A stretch of 64,000 nt of DNA, taken from assembly GCA_018433975.1 (NCBI GenBank), contig JAHDQE010000033.1, positions 20,298 to 84,297 of the forward strand, written 5' to 3'. The notes under the pieces are model-generated. The model worked only from the letters and a program-made list of their open reading frames with translations, did no database searches and was not told the DNA's origin. Source of the stretch: Ornatilinea sp. (GTDB lineage Bacteria; Chloroflexota; Anaerolineae; Anaerolineales; Anaerolineaceae). Shown here one piece after another: positions 1-8,867 of the stretch. Position 1 is the stretch's first letter, and every line of letters starts with the position of its first letter. The position numbers and the translations under genes are program-made.

Positions 1-119
1 GAGACGACTCCCAGTAGAATCCCTACCCAGATGGTACCGCCGAGATAAATAAATGCCAGGGTAAAGGCAACCGAAAGCACTGCCCGGCTGACATAATACG
101 GTATTAATTCCTTTTTCAT
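1..119 (-). CDS. small membrane protein, partial (N-terminus only)
   Basis: The first 39 residues of a protein that runs off the left edge. It begins MKKELIPYYVSR and continues into a hydrophobic stretch (VLSVAFTLAFIYLGG) that looks like a membrane segment. A good ribosome binding site (AAGGAAAACAA) precedes the ATG at 119. It lies 18 nt downstream of the XRE regulator on the same strand, so the two are probably one operon; small XRE regulators are often paired with a short membrane protein. The family cannot be named from this fragment. Confidence 0.6.
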   Translation of the reverse strand, partial: MKKELIPYYVSRAVLSVAFTLAFIYLGGTIWVGILLGVV

Positions 120-137
120 TTTGTTTTCCTTGTAAAC

Positions 138-365
138 CTATTTTTCCTGTTCAATCCAAAACAATGCATCTACTGAAGAGTCCAGCGCGGCGGCCAGAGA
201 AAGGGCGGTGGCGACGGAGGGTGTGAAGCGGCCTTTTTCGATGGCAATGATGCTCTGCCGGGTCAGGCCTACCGTCCGCGCCAGGTCTTCCTGGGTCAGG
301 CCGCGGCCGGTACGCACTTCGCGTATGCGGTTCTGAAGAGCCTCTGCATTTCCACTTGGGGACAT
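138..365 (-). CDS. XRE-family helix-turn-helix transcriptional regulator
   Basis: A 75-residue protein that is almost entirely one Cro/C1-type helix-turn-helix: RTGRGLTQEDLARTVGLTRQ, then SIIAIEKGRFTPSVATALSLA. It resembles small single-domain XRE regulators of the YozG type. I start it at 365, not at an upstream ATG at 410, because AAGGAACACAGT gives a Shine-Dalgarno at normal spacing there. It should bind DNA as a dimer. Two inverted repeats directly upstream (386-407 and 413-430) are plausible operators, suggesting autoregulation and perhaps control of the divergent gene at 554. The downstream partner is the truncated membrane protein at 1-119. Confidence 0.85.
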   Translation of the reverse strand: MSPSGNAEALQNRIREVRTGRGLTQEDLARTVGLTRQSIIAIEKGRFTPSVATALSLAAALDSSVDALFWIEQEK

Positions 366-385
366 ACTGTGTTCCTTTTCGACTA

Positions 386-430
386 TATGTAAAGTATGAT
401 CTACATACATATTGTAAATTATGGTTTACA
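386..430. promoter_or_regulatory. candidate XRE operator pair
   Basis: Two inverted repeats between the divergent XRE gene and the membrane-protein gene: TATGTA (386-391) with TACATA (402-407), and TGTAAA (413-418) with TTTACA (425-430). They share a TGTA/TACA core. Their place just upstream of the XRE start codon is typical of autoregulatory operators. Binding is inferred. Confidence 0.45.
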
Positions 431-553
431 TTTAGTCAACAGGAGAAATGCAGGAAAGTACGACGCTCCCTTTTTTGCGTGATGATATAATCATGAATCT
501 GTGGGCAGTTAAGTGTGATAACCCCCACGTGTATTTTAAAAAATGGAGTGACA

Positions 554-1771
554 ATGGCTCAATCCACGCAACAATCCGGGATGACCGTCCGCAAGAGCTT
601 TGGAATTTTCCTGGGTCTGATGACGGCGGAATGTTTGGCCGTCCTGACCTTTTACCTGACCCTGCCGGGCGACCCTAAAAATGCAGTAATCTGGGGATTT
701 TCCTATTTCCGCCTGGGATTATCCCTGCTCAGCCTGATACTGGCTGTGCTTTGCGGAATCTTTCTGGGCATTGTTCTGGGAAAGCGGCGGCTCTCGGAGC
801 GAATGCGCGGCCGCCTGGAGGGCTGGGCCGAGAGGGAAACGGTCTTTGGCTTCATCTTTTACCATCTGTTCTGGCTGGTTTCCGGAGTGTATCTGTATCT
901 GCGCTGGTTCCATTTTGAATGGATCGCGACCGATATGCAGGTGAGAGTGCGCCCGTTTCTGATTCTGTGGATCCTGTTCAATTTGCAGGTCATTGTGGTA
1001 TGGATCCTGCTGGCACGGGAGGCCCGCCCGCGGCAAAAGCTGACGGCTTTCAAAAAGTTCCTGTTTGTGGCGGGCAAATCACGGCAGATGTTCTGGGCGC
1101 TGCTTGCCTTTTCGGCAACTTTGTATCTGCTCTCCATGATCGGCCAGATGTTCCGCTTCTTTACCCCCTACGAGCAAATGCTCCAGTTTGCCATCCACGA
1201 GTTTCACATGGATGACGAGCACAATCTGCCGACCTTCTTCTCCGTCGCGTTGATGCTTACTTCCGGGCTGTTGATGGCCGTCATTGGGATCTATGCCATT
1301 GTGCACCGTAAAGGATACAGCGGCTATTGGCTGTTGATGACGCCGATTTTCTTTTTTATGGCCTATGATGATTACAAGGAAATTCATGAACAGTTGGGCG
1401 TGCTCATCCGTGAACACTTCACCCTGACCGGTTTCCTGAACTTTGCCTGGTACATCCCGGTTGTGCCGGTGCTCTTTATTCTATTCCTGTTCTACCTGCG
1501 GTTCCTGTGGCATTTGCCCCAGGAAACCCGCAACCGCTTCCTGGCGGGCGCGGTGATCTTTGTGATGGGGGCGGTGGGGCTGGAGGCAGTCGGCTCGAAG
1601 ATCATCAATGAAGGGGCTTCGTTCTTTGTGTTTGTGATGCTGGCGAATGTCGAGGAAACCGTAGAGCTGGTGGGTTTGTCCCTGTTTGTGGCGGCGCTGC
1701 TGGATTACCTGGCGAAGTACTGTCCCCCCGGTCCGCAGGTGCCGGAAACCAAATCCCTGCCGGATTCATAA
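554..1771 (+). CDS. polytopic membrane protein of unknown function
   Basis: A 405-residue protein with about ten hydrophobic segments spread over its whole length, for example near residues 15-37, 53-75, 130-150, 175-197, 290-315 and 352-380. Charged motifs lie between segments (HEFHMDDEHN near 225; YDDYKEIHEQ near 275; ANVEETVEL near 360), and the conserved-looking acidic/His residues may line a membrane pocket. The start at 554 is chosen because GGAG sits 5 nt upstream; the frame opens at 515 without a ribosome binding site. I do not recognise the family. It is transcribed divergently from the XRE regulator and ends at a strong terminator shared with priA. Confidence 0.7.
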   Translation: MAQSTQQSGMTVRKSFGIFLGLMTAECLAVLTFYLTLPGDPKNAVIWGFSYFRLGLSLLSLILAVLCGIFLGIVLGKRRLSERMRGRLEGWAERETVFGFIFYHLFWLVSGVYLYLRWFHFEWIATDMQVRVRPFLILWILFNLQVIVVWILLAREARPRQKLTAFKKFLFVAGKSRQMFWALLAFSATLYLLSMIGQMFRFFTPYEQMLQFAIHEFHMDDEHNLPTFFSVALMLTSGLLMAVIGIYAIVHRKGYSGYWLLMTPIFFFMAYDDYKEIHEQLGVLIREHFTLTGFLNFAWYIPVVPVLFILFLFYLRFLWHLPQETRNRFLAGAVIFVMGAVGLEAVGSKIINEGASFFVFVMLANVEETVELVGLSLFVAALLDYLAKYCPPGPQVPETKSLPDS

Positions 1772-1775
1772 CCGT

Positions 1776-1810
1776 AAAAAAAGCCGGAATTTTTGAATTC
1801 CGGCTTTTTT
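1776..1810. terminator. bidirectional intrinsic terminator
   Basis: A-tract, stem AAGCCGGAATT / AATTCCGGCTT with a TTTG loop, then a T-tract. It lies between convergent genes (membrane protein, plus; priA, minus) and can serve both. Confidence 0.9.
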
Positions 1811-1813
1811 ATT

Positions 1814-4333
1814 CTAAAGCAAACTTGGCGGGTCGACCTCGATGCGCCATTCGCTCAAGGGCTTATCCCGCAGTAAATTGGCCGGGTTGGGGCCGCGCAG
1901 GATGATCTGCCAGCGGTAATAGCCGCGCTGGCGGTAGAAAAAGCACGGCGCCGGTCCAATCATTTCGGTGGCGGTAAACTCTCCTTCCTTAATCCAGTGC
2001 CGGATCTCGCCGGCCAGGCGCATAGCTTCCTGCTCGGCTTTACCGGCGTTCAGGTCGCGGTATTCCAGCCGCACCAGACGGTAAAAGGGCGGGTATCCCA
2101 ACTGGCGGCGGAAGTTCAATTCCTGATGGTAGAACCCGTAGAAGTCATGAAGCGAAGCGGCACGGATGGCATAGTGGTCCGGCTGGAAGGTCTGTAGAAT
2201 CACCTTCCCGCCCAACGGGCTGCGCCCGGCGCGCCCCGATACCTGGGTCAGGAGCTGGAAAGTGCGCTCTCCGGCGCGGAAGTCCGGGAAGCTCAACCCC
2301 ACATCGGCCAGGACCACCCCCACCAGGGTTACCAGCGGCAGATCCAGTCCTTTGGCCAGCATCTGCGTGCCGATCAGGATATCGGCGCGGTGGTTGACGA
2401 AATGGGAGAGGATGATTTCGTGGGTGCCTTTTTGGCGGGTAGTTCCGGCGTCCCAGCGCAGGACCTCCGCGCGGGGAAACAGGGTTTTAACCTCGGTTTC
2501 AACTTTCTCCGTGCCGGTGCCGTAGCGCGCAACGCGGGTGCTGCCGCATTCCGGGCAGGTTTTGGGCATCTTGCGGCGGTAGCCGCAGGTGTGGCAGAGC
2601 AAAGCTTCACCGGAGCGGTGGTAGGTCAGAGGGGTATCACAGCGGGGGCAGCGCAGGGTATAACCGCAGTCCCGGCAGAAGACATAGGTCGCCGAACCGC
2701 GCCGGTTGAGGAACAAGATCGCCTGCTGGTTGGCCTCCAGCACCTGCCCCAGCGCTTCCTGCAGCGCGCGGCTGAAGATGGAGCGGTTGCCCGCTTTCAG
2801 TTCCTGGCGCATGTCCACCAGGCTGACCGGCGGCAGCGGCAGGGTGGCGGTCACTCCCTGGACGGAAAGTTCGGGCAACGGTTTGCCCAGACGGCTCATC
2901 TGGGATTCAACGCTTTTGCGGTGGGCCAGGATGCGCACGGGAAGCTGGACCACATGCCAATGTTTGTGTTGGAACTGATACAGCAGACTGACATCCGGCG
3001 TGGCGGTGCCAAGCAGGGCCACGCCATGAGTCTGCTGGGCGTAAGCCATCGCGGTGCTCACAACGTGGTAGTGCGGGGCGACCTCGGCCTGGTAGTAGGA
3101 TTGGTCGTGGCATTCATCCACTACAATCAGACCCACATCCGGCAGGGGAGAGAACAATGCGCTGCGGGGGCCGATGATGACCGGCAGGCGTCCGGTGCGT
3201 GCCCGGCGCCAGGTATCGTAGCGTTCGCCGGGGGAGAGGCGTGAATGTACCAGCCCGACCTGCCCGGGAAACCGGGTCACAAAGCGACGCACGGTCTGAG
3301 GCGTTAACGCAATCTCGGGCACCAGAACAATGGCCTGACGCCCTAACCGCAGGGTTTCGGCAACCGCCTGGAGGTAAATTTCGGTTTTTCCAGAACCGGT
3401 TACCCCGTGCAGCAGGAAGGGAGAAACCGGTTTGCCCCGCGCGGTATCCCGGATGCCCTCTTCAATATCCTCCCAGACTTTGGCCTGAGCGGGTGTGAGC
3501 GGTGGAGCTTCGGAAGGTACAAAATCCAGCTTTTCCAGCGGGTCGCGCCATACCTCGCTTTCACTGAGAAGCACCAGGTCACGGTTTGCCAGCTGTACCA
3601 GGTCTGCCAGGCTGCCCCCGCTGGCGGCATAGGCCCAAGAGACATTGACCGGCATGGGTTCCTGCTGGAGGAAACGCAGGATTTTCTCCCGGCGGATGCC
3701 GGCCTGGCCGCGCCCCAGGTCTTCCAGATGGTCCTCTATCCGATCAGGGGGGATGGCCAGTTGGACCGTCCGCACCACCTTGGGACGCACCGTGGGCGGC
3801 GGCAGCACCGGATGGGCAGCCAACCAGCCGCGCTGAACCAGGCTGCGGGCGGCTGCTTTCCAGTTTTGATGGGAAATGGCGGCGTCAATCTGCCGGCCGC
3901 GCAGGTCTCCGCGTCGCTGCAGCAGCGCGATCAGGCGTTCCTGAAGCGGAGAAATCGCCCGCCCATCCGGTTGGGACTGCTTTACCAGTTGATAGAGCGT
4001 ATCCGCCTGCTGGCTGAGGCCGGGGGGGAGCATAGTGTGCAGGCAGGCCGCCAGCGGTGAGAGGGTGCGCTCGGCCAGCCATTCCCCCAACCGCATCTGA
4101 GCCGGGGTGAGCACGGGGGCAGGGTCTATCAGCGCTGTGACCGGACGGGTTTCGGCTACCTGGGGTGTCTCGACCTCCCGGACGACGATGCCTTGCGCGT
4201 GGCGGGATCCGAAAGGTACCTCCACGAGGCTGCCCGGGGTCACAAGGTTTTCCAATTCAACGGGTAAATAGTAATCGAAGACGCCGCTCACCTGCGGGAC
4301 ATTGACCGCGATCTGGACATAAGTTTTGGGCAT
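1814..4333 (-). CDS. priA: primosomal protein N', replication restart helicase PriA
   Basis: An 839-residue superfamily-2 3'-5' DNA helicase that recognises stalled forks and reloads the replisome. An N-terminal DNA-binding region (FDYYLP, VEVPFGSR) is followed by the helicase core with Walker A GVTGSGKTE near residue 310 and a Walker B region reading VVDECHDQS. The usual PriA motif II is DEEH, so here the third residue is Cys. A zinc-binding module of paired cysteines (CRDCGY, CPRCD, CHTCGY, CPECGS) interrupts the helicase lobe as expected. Helicase motifs VI-region GTQMLAKGLDLP and QVSGRAGR are present. Length and domain order are normal. It is separated by a terminator from the CorC-like gene upstream, so it probably has its own promoter. 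Confidence 0.97.
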   Translation of the reverse strand: MPKTYVQIAVNVPQVSGVFDYYLPVELENLVTPGSLVEVPFGSRHAQGIVVREVETPQVAETRPVTALIDPAPVLTPAQMRLGEWLAERTLSPLAACLHTMLPPGLSQQADTLYQLVKQSQPDGRAISPLQERLIALLQRRGDLRGRQIDAAISHQNWKAAARSLVQRGWLAAHPVLPPPTVRPKVVRTVQLAIPPDRIEDHLEDLGRGQAGIRREKILRFLQQEPMPVNVSWAYAASGGSLADLVQLANRDLVLLSESEVWRDPLEKLDFVPSEAPPLTPAQAKVWEDIEEGIRDTARGKPVSPFLLHGVTGSGKTEIYLQAVAETLRLGRQAIVLVPEIALTPQTVRRFVTRFPGQVGLVHSRLSPGERYDTWRRARTGRLPVIIGPRSALFSPLPDVGLIVVDECHDQSYYQAEVAPHYHVVSTAMAYAQQTHGVALLGTATPDVSLLYQFQHKHWHVVQLPVRILAHRKSVESQMSRLGKPLPELSVQGVTATLPLPPVSLVDMRQELKAGNRSIFSRALQEALGQVLEANQQAILFLNRRGSATYVFCRDCGYTLRCPRCDTPLTYHRSGEALLCHTCGYRRKMPKTCPECGSTRVARYGTGTEKVETEVKTLFPRAEVLRWDAGTTRQKGTHEIILSHFVNHRADILIGTQMLAKGLDLPLVTLVGVVLADVGLSFPDFRAGERTFQLLTQVSGRAGRSPLGGKVILQTFQPDHYAIRAASLHDFYGFYHQELNFRRQLGYPPFYRLVRLEYRDLNAGKAEQEAMRLAGEIRHWIKEGEFTATEMIGPAPCFFYRQRGYYRWQIILRGPNPANLLRDKPLSEWRIEVDPPSLL

Positions 4334-4372
4334 ATCGAGGATGCTCCCTCTGTAAAGATTTCCGGAACCGGA

Positions 4373-4396
4373 AGAAAAACGCCCAACCGGGGCGTC
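4373..4396 (-). terminator. intrinsic terminator after the amrB/CorC-like pair
   Basis: Read on the minus strand, GACGCCC CGGTT GGGCGT is followed directly by TTTTTCTTCC. It sits between the CorC-like gene and priA and separates the two transcription units. Confidence 0.7.
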
Positions 4397-4449
4397 TTTG
4401 CACTGGACTAAAGATGATTATACGGGATGCCGCGGGGCTTCGGAAAGGA

Positions 4450-5772
4450 TCAAAAACGCTTTAAGGTGATCTGGGCGATGCGCATACGGTCCATTTTCTC
4501 CACCGTAAGATGAATCCCCTGATCCCAATCATAGGCCACGTCCCCTTCCTTGGGGATGCGTCCCAGTTTGCCAAGCATATACCCTGCCAGCGTGTCGTAA
4601 TCCTCGTCCACCAGCTGTAAACTGAAATATTCATTTACTTCTTCGATGAGCGCTTTCCCTTCGATCAGGGCGGAGCCATCGGGCAGTTCTTCAATCAAAG
4701 GCTGTCCGGCCTCAAAGGGGTCCTGTACATCTCCGACGATTTCTTCCAGAAGGTCTTCCAAAGTGACCAACCCGGCGGTGCCGCCAAACTCATCCAGCAC
4801 GATCGCGATGTGTTTGCGTTCGTCCCGGAACTGGCGCAGCAGATCGTTGACGAAAATGGTTTCGGGGACGAACAGGGTTTCACGGGCCAGGTCACGGGCA
4901 GTGCTGCCGTTGGCATTCCCATTCTGCATAATGCGCACCATATCGCGCAGGTGCACAATGCCCAGGACCTGGTCCAGGTCGCCTTTGTAGACCGGAAGCT
5001 TGGTTACACCGGTTTCAATTGCCAGCCGGACGACATCGTCCACCGGGGTATCCGCTTCCACGGCCACAACCTCGGTACGGGGGATACAAAGCTGGCGGAC
5101 CAGCATTTCACCGAAATCAATCACCGCCGTGAGCATTTCCCGCTCCGGTTCTTCGATATTCCCGGCAATTTCCGGGTGAGAAACCATTTGCTTGATTTCC
5201 GCCAGAGAATAGGCTGAAGAGTCATTTTCGATGCTTGAGATCCCCAAAGCTTTGGCCAGGCCGCTTGCGGTTCCCGCCAACAGACGGGTAAAGGGGGATA
5301 ACAAAGTGCTGAGCACGCGCATGACGGGCACGGCCAGGAGCACGAACCTTTCAAGCGATTCCAGCGCCAGCATTTTGGGAAGCTGTTCTCCCAGGATATT
5401 GTTCAGGCCACCTACTGCCAGCAGGGTACACAGGAAAGGCAGGGCGGGGAAAATAACAGAAAGGAATGATAATGAAGGAGGAAGCGTGATTTTCTGGGTC
5501 AGCGGCCCAAGGAGCTGGTCAAACAACCGCAGCCCCACCACACCCAGTGCCAGGCTGGTGAAGATAACGCAGGTCTGGGCGGTGGAGATCATTCGCTCAC
5601 GGCGTTTGAGGTCTCCCAACCAGCGGCTGGTGATCTGCCCGATCCGGCCATTAATATCCGAAAGGATATTCAGCTGAATGCGGTAAGAAACTGCCGTGGC
5701 ATACTCCACAGCTACAAAGAAGCCATGCAGCAGAATCAAAAAGAAAATGAGCAGGGTCTGGTTCAGAATCAT
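4450..5772 (-). CDS. CorC/HlyC-type protein: CNNM (DUF21) membrane domain, CBS pair, CorC_HlyC domain
   Basis: A 440-residue membrane protein of the family often called hemolysin-related or CNNM/CorC, linked to Mg2+/Co2+ transport. An N-terminal DUF21/CNNM region has three to four hydrophobic segments (residues 1-25, 65-90, 105-125, 145-165). A tandem CBS pair follows (PRTEVVAVEADTPVDDVVRL; TKLPVYKGDLDQVLGIVHLRD; VLDEFGGTAGLVTLEDLLEE), typically a nucleotide-binding switch, and then a C-terminal CorC_HlyC domain (YDTLAGYMLGKLGRIP). Its ATG overlaps the amrB stop by 4 nt (ATGA), so the two are translationally coupled. A second member of the family lies at 17915-19189. Confidence 0.92.
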   Translation of the reverse strand: MILNQTLLIFFLILLHGFFVAVEYATAVSYRIQLNILSDINGRIGQITSRWLGDLKRRERMISTAQTCVIFTSLALGVVGLRLFDQLLGPLTQKITLPPSLSFLSVIFPALPFLCTLLAVGGLNNILGEQLPKMLALESLERFVLLAVPVMRVLSTLLSPFTRLLAGTASGLAKALGISSIENDSSAYSLAEIKQMVSHPEIAGNIEEPEREMLTAVIDFGEMLVRQLCIPRTEVVAVEADTPVDDVVRLAIETGVTKLPVYKGDLDQVLGIVHLRDMVRIMQNGNANGSTARDLARETLFVPETIFVNDLLRQFRDERKHIAIVLDEFGGTAGLVTLEDLLEEIVGDVQDPFEAGQPLIEELPDGSALIEGKALIEEVNEYFSLQLVDEDYDTLAGYMLGKLGRIPKEGDVAYDWDQGIHLTVEKMDRMRIAQITLKRF

Positions 5773-6614
5773 GCGCGCTTTAATACGACCGCTGCGCCGT
5801 AGCCCACAACGGAACTGGTATCCCCGGTTTCATCTCCGGATGTGCTGTGATGCAGGATTTCAACGGTATCAGCGCCGAGGTCTCTGGCGGCCCACAGCAC
5901 CGCTGCCACGGCTGCCGCGCCGCAGGCCAGCCCGGTACCGGTATCATCTGCGTTGAGCACGCCTTCCGGTGAGAAGGCACTGATCTGCTGCAGCATTTCA
6001 GCATCCAGTTTCCGGGCAGTTGGCTCCGGGAAGAAATGCGAGAGGTCGGTGCTGGCAACCAGAATTGCGGATTTACCCTGAAGGGTTTTTGCCAGAGCGT
6101 GTCCCAAAGCTTCTGCCGTAGAAGGCTGTTTCCCGGAAATCATGATGGGCAGGAGGGAGAAATCGCCGGTCAGGGCGCACTGGAGGAACGGCAGCTCGAT
6201 CTCCAGGGAATGCTCTTTATCCTGAGCAATTTTGTAAATTGTCAGGTTATCCCGGGCAAGGTTTTCTGCGAGCTGCTGAAGGGCCGGCTGATCAACCCAC
6301 AAGGGCCCCAACGGGGTAGTATAGGCCTGGTGGGCGGTAGTCAGAATTGGCCTGGGGTAATAGGTATGGCTGGGGGAGATCACTGCTGCAATATCAAAGG
6401 CTTTGCCCTTTAGCGCGCGGAAAGCATACCCCGCAGTGCGCCCGGAGTAGCGATGTCCGGCGTGTGGAGCGATCACCGCAATTACCTCACCATTCAGCTC
6501 GGGGACATCGGCGTCATTCAGAAAATGGTCAACTTCGTGTTTCAAACGGTCGGGATTTCCACTGTACCACATCCCCGCGATAGGAGATGGGCGTAATTTG
6601 GGTAGTTCGGACAT
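5769..6614 (-). CDS. amrB: AmmeMemoRadiSam system protein B (MEMO1 family)
   Basis: A 281-residue MEMO-like protein with a fold related to extradiol dioxygenases. Putative metal-ligand positions of the family are visible: His in IAPHAGHRYSGR near residue 50, His in ISPSHTYYP near 82, and Cys in GLACGAAAV near 233. In many prokaryotes AmrB is encoded with AMMECR1 (AmrA) and a radical SAM protein (AmrS); neither is visible in this window, so the gene stands alone except for coupling to the CorC-like gene downstream. The biochemical role of bacterial homologues is not established. The start at 6614 follows a weak ribosome binding site. Confidence 0.92.
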   Translation of the reverse strand: MSELPKLRPSPIAGMWYSGNPDRLKHEVDHFLNDADVPELNGEVIAVIAPHAGHRYSGRTAGYAFRALKGKAFDIAAVISPSHTYYPRPILTTAHQAYTTPLGPLWVDQPALQQLAENLARDNLTIYKIAQDKEHSLEIELPFLQCALTGDFSLLPIMISGKQPSTAEALGHALAKTLQGKSAILVASTDLSHFFPEPTARKLDAEMLQQISAFSPEGVLNADDTGTGLACGAAAVAAVLWAARDLGADTVEILHHSTSGDETGDTSSVVGYGAAVVLKRA

Positions 6615-6954
6615 GGGAATTTTTTAGAAAATGTCTTATACAAATTGTTAAGTTAACAGTATTGTAGCACAACCTGAAAGGTATGCGAAAAAGATAGGAT
6701 TAAAAACGGATATCGGGGATTGGGCAGAATCACCGTTTTGCGAAGATCTCATCCTGAAGAATTTTGGTTTTTAAGCGATCTTAATCTCTAATTGGCCCGG
6801 CTCAAAGGAATTCAGCCAAAGCGGCTACCTGCCGGTAAATGGTTTGCTAATTTATAGAGTTTGCTTTCCAATTAAGGAAGTTGTTAAGAAATTGTTATGG
6901 AATTTAAGAAAAAATCTTATACAATATAATAGTAACGAACACGGAGGAGAGGGA
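6615..6954. other. 340-nt divergent intergenic region
   Basis: Lies between amrB (minus) and a lipoprotein gene (plus). AT-rich near its right end, with a perfect -10-like TATAAT at 6925-6930 but no convincing -35 at normal spacing, then GGAGGAGAGGG as ribosome binding site. No ORF of merit and no strong hairpin was seen. Confidence 0.5.
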
Positions 6955-8013
6955 ATGAAAATTCATCGAACCATTAAAACAATCTTTGTTGCCATGATTG
7001 CAGGCTTGATGCTGTCCTGCAATCTAACCAGCGTAGGGCAGGAAACCTCCAATGGAATGGAGCAGACTCAAATTGCGCTGGGAATCGAATCAACCATGCT
7101 GGCGGTGCAGCAGCAGCAAGCAACGCTGGACGCTTCCAATGCACAAGTCCAACCGCAAGTTCAGCCACAGGTTGAACAACCAACGACTCCCCCGGTCGTT
7201 GTGGTTGTGGAGCAGCCCACTGCACCGCCGCCCCCCACAGAAGCCCCTACGGATGTTCCTCTGCCGACCGATACTGCCGTGCCGCAGGTCGACATTAAAG
7301 AACAGATCAAAGGTGCCAACATTCTGGTGTATGAAGATGTGCGGGGCAACCCCAACCTGACCCCATATGTCCAGGAAGTGGTTAACCGGATGAATTTCTC
7401 GGGCGGAAAAATTGTTTTTGTAGGTGACGCAGTGGGAAACTTCATGCAGCAGCTCAATTCTGCCCAAAAGTGGGATTTGATTATCATTGCCGCTGAAAAC
7501 CGCAGCTGGGTCCGGGGTGAATTTTGGGATGTGATTTCGGAACAGATCAACGATAACCACGCCGCTGTGGTAACCGAGATCTGGACTCTGGATCAGATTG
7601 CCAATGGCCGCATTTCCGGATTTTTATATCAGTGCGGGATTTCCTTCCAGAAAAACTGGTCACGCCCCGCTAACTATGATGTCCTGGATTACTCCATGTA
7701 CTGGCTGGACACCAGCCATCCCCTGCTCAGCTCACCCAATATTGTGGAACCTCTGTATTCCGCCACGCCTTACTGGACTGGCGATATTGGCGACCTGATA
7801 AAGCTGGGGACCGGCGGGGATGCCCAACTCGTTGCCGGGCTGTACCAGCGGGAGAAATCTTCTTATGGCACGCTGGCAACCTGTATGGATGGAACCGTTG
7901 TAGTGCAGACCTTCAGTACGCATGATTATCCGCGCACAAAGGTAATGGCTTTATGGGAAAACTACATTACGTATGCTCTGACCAATCATTTTGAGCAGAT
8001 GCAGCAGCAGTAG
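6955..8013 (+). CDS. secreted lipoprotein with P/T/Q-rich linker and ThuA/GATase-like domain
   Basis: A 352-residue protein whose signal peptide (residues 1-20) ends in the lipobox LMLSC, giving a lipidated Cys near residue 20. A linker rich in Gln, Pro, Thr and Val runs to about residue 110. It is followed by a globular domain (GANILVYEDVRGNPNL; KIVFVGDAVGN; WDLIIIAAENRSW) that alternates hydrophobic strands and helices like ThuA/DUF4350 or class I glutamine amidotransferase-type folds. No catalytic Cys-His pair is evident, so a binding role is possible. The start at 6955 follows a very strong GGAGGAGAGGG and gives a clean signal peptide; the frame is open further upstream without a better start. 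Confidence 0.7.
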   Translation: MKIHRTIKTIFVAMIAGLMLSCNLTSVGQETSNGMEQTQIALGIESTMLAVQQQQATLDASNAQVQPQVQPQVEQPTTPPVVVVVEQPTAPPPPTEAPTDVPLPTDTAVPQVDIKEQIKGANILVYEDVRGNPNLTPYVQEVVNRMNFSGGKIVFVGDAVGNFMQQLNSAQKWDLIIIAAENRSWVRGEFWDVISEQINDNHAAVVTEIWTLDQIANGRISGFLYQCGISFQKNWSRPANYDVLDYSMYWLDTSHPLLSSPNIVEPLYSATPYWTGDIGDLIKLGTGGDAQLVAGLYQREKSSYGTLATCMDGTVVVQTFSTHDYPRTKVMALWENYITYALTNHFEQMQQQ

Positions 8014-8050
8014 TAGATGTATAAAGCCCTTTAAATCAGCTCATTCAAGG

Positions 8051-8087
8051 AGAGACTGTTCATCTGTTTTTGGACAGTCTCTTTTTT
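8051..8087 (+). terminator. intrinsic terminator
   Basis: Stem GAGACTGT / ACAGTCTC with a T-rich loop, followed by TTTTTT. It ends the lipoprotein transcript. Confidence 0.9.
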
Positions 8088-8184
8088 ACATGTTTGACGT
8101 ACAGGATAAATAAAAAATTGAGGATTTCCGTGTCAATAAATGTTTTTAATTCACGAATCTTTTATGTTTTTTTGATTTAAACCA

Positions 8185-8193
8185 TGTTATACT
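8185..8193 (+). promoter_or_regulatory. extended -10 promoter candidate for sixA
   Basis: TGT immediately before TATACT (8188-8193) makes an extended -10 element. No clear -35 is seen at 16-18 nt. The start codon of sixA lies 64 nt downstream. Confidence 0.4.
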
Positions 8194-8257
8194 TTTTTAT
8201 AGTTGGGAAATTTGAATTGATTTGTCTAGATGAAAGACTGCGTTTGGAGACTGAATA

Positions 8258-8761
8258 ATGGCAAAGACTCTATTGCTCATGAGACACGCGAAGTCCAGCT
8301 GGAAAGAAGAGAATGTAAAGGATTGCGACCGTCCATTGACAAAGCGTGGCAAGAAAGATGCTCCGATGATGGCGCGATTCTTGAAAAAGAAGAATTTGCT
8401 CCCGGATCTCATTCTTTGTTCTTCTGCCAAGCGAGCACGCCATACGGTCAGAGCCATTCTTGAAGAATTGAATATTTCTGACGAAATTGTGATCGAGCTT
8501 GAAAGCCTGTACCTGGCGGAACCGCAGGCCTATATGGAAGCCATCCAGGAACAATCCGATGACACAAACTGTATTCTGGTGGTGGGGCACAACCCTGGAC
8601 TAGAGGCACTGGCACAGATTCTCTCCGATTCGGTGGTCAGCCTTCCCACGGCAACAGTGGCAGAGATCAAACTGCCTATAAAAAAATGGTCTGCCCTGAG
8701 CGAAACGAGCGAAGGAAAGCTGGAGAACGTCTGGACACCAAAAGAATTGAAGAAAAAGTAG
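8258..8761 (+). CDS. sixA: phosphohistidine phosphatase, SixA-like (histidine phosphatase superfamily)
   Basis: A 167-residue protein of the histidine phosphatase branch that in Escherichia coli removes phosphate from histidine phosphotransfer domains. The RHG-type motif reads LLMRHAKSSW with the catalytic His near residue 9. Downstream are DRPLTKRGKKD, the Arg-containing SSAKRARHTV near residue 50, and the second catalytic His in VVGHNPGLE near residue 108. Length matches SixA. It is monocistronic: its own extended -10 lies upstream and a terminator directly follows. The physiological target cannot be told from context. Confidence 0.88.
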   Translation: MAKTLLLMRHAKSSWKEENVKDCDRPLTKRGKKDAPMMARFLKKKNLLPDLILCSSAKRARHTVRAILEELNISDEIVIELESLYLAEPQAYMEAIQEQSDDTNCILVVGHNPGLEALAQILSDSVVSLPTATVAEIKLPIKKWSALSETSEGKLENVWTPKELKKK

Positions 8762-8779
8762 TTTGATGTGAAACCCGCA

Positions 8780-8806
8780 ACCGCTCCAGTCCGGAGCGGT
8801 TTTTTT
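8780..8806 (+). terminator. intrinsic terminator
   Basis: Perfect 8-bp stem ACCGCTCC / GGAGCGGT with a 5-nt loop, then TTTTTT, directly after sixA. Confidence 0.93.
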
Positions 8807-8867
8807 ATCCCAAGAGCCGGGATAAGTGCCGACTTTTGGGGCGCATTTTGTGAAGGTGAAGGAAAAA

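Noticed and set aside
2390..3244. 284-residue open frame opposite priA on the plus strand
   Set aside because: It lies entirely antisense to the conserved helicase and zinc region, has biased shadow composition, no ribosome binding site and no recognisable domain.
8188..8193. TTGATT at 8172-8177 as the -35 of the sixA promoter
   Set aside because: Spacing to TATACT is only 10 nt; the extended -10 alone is the better reading.
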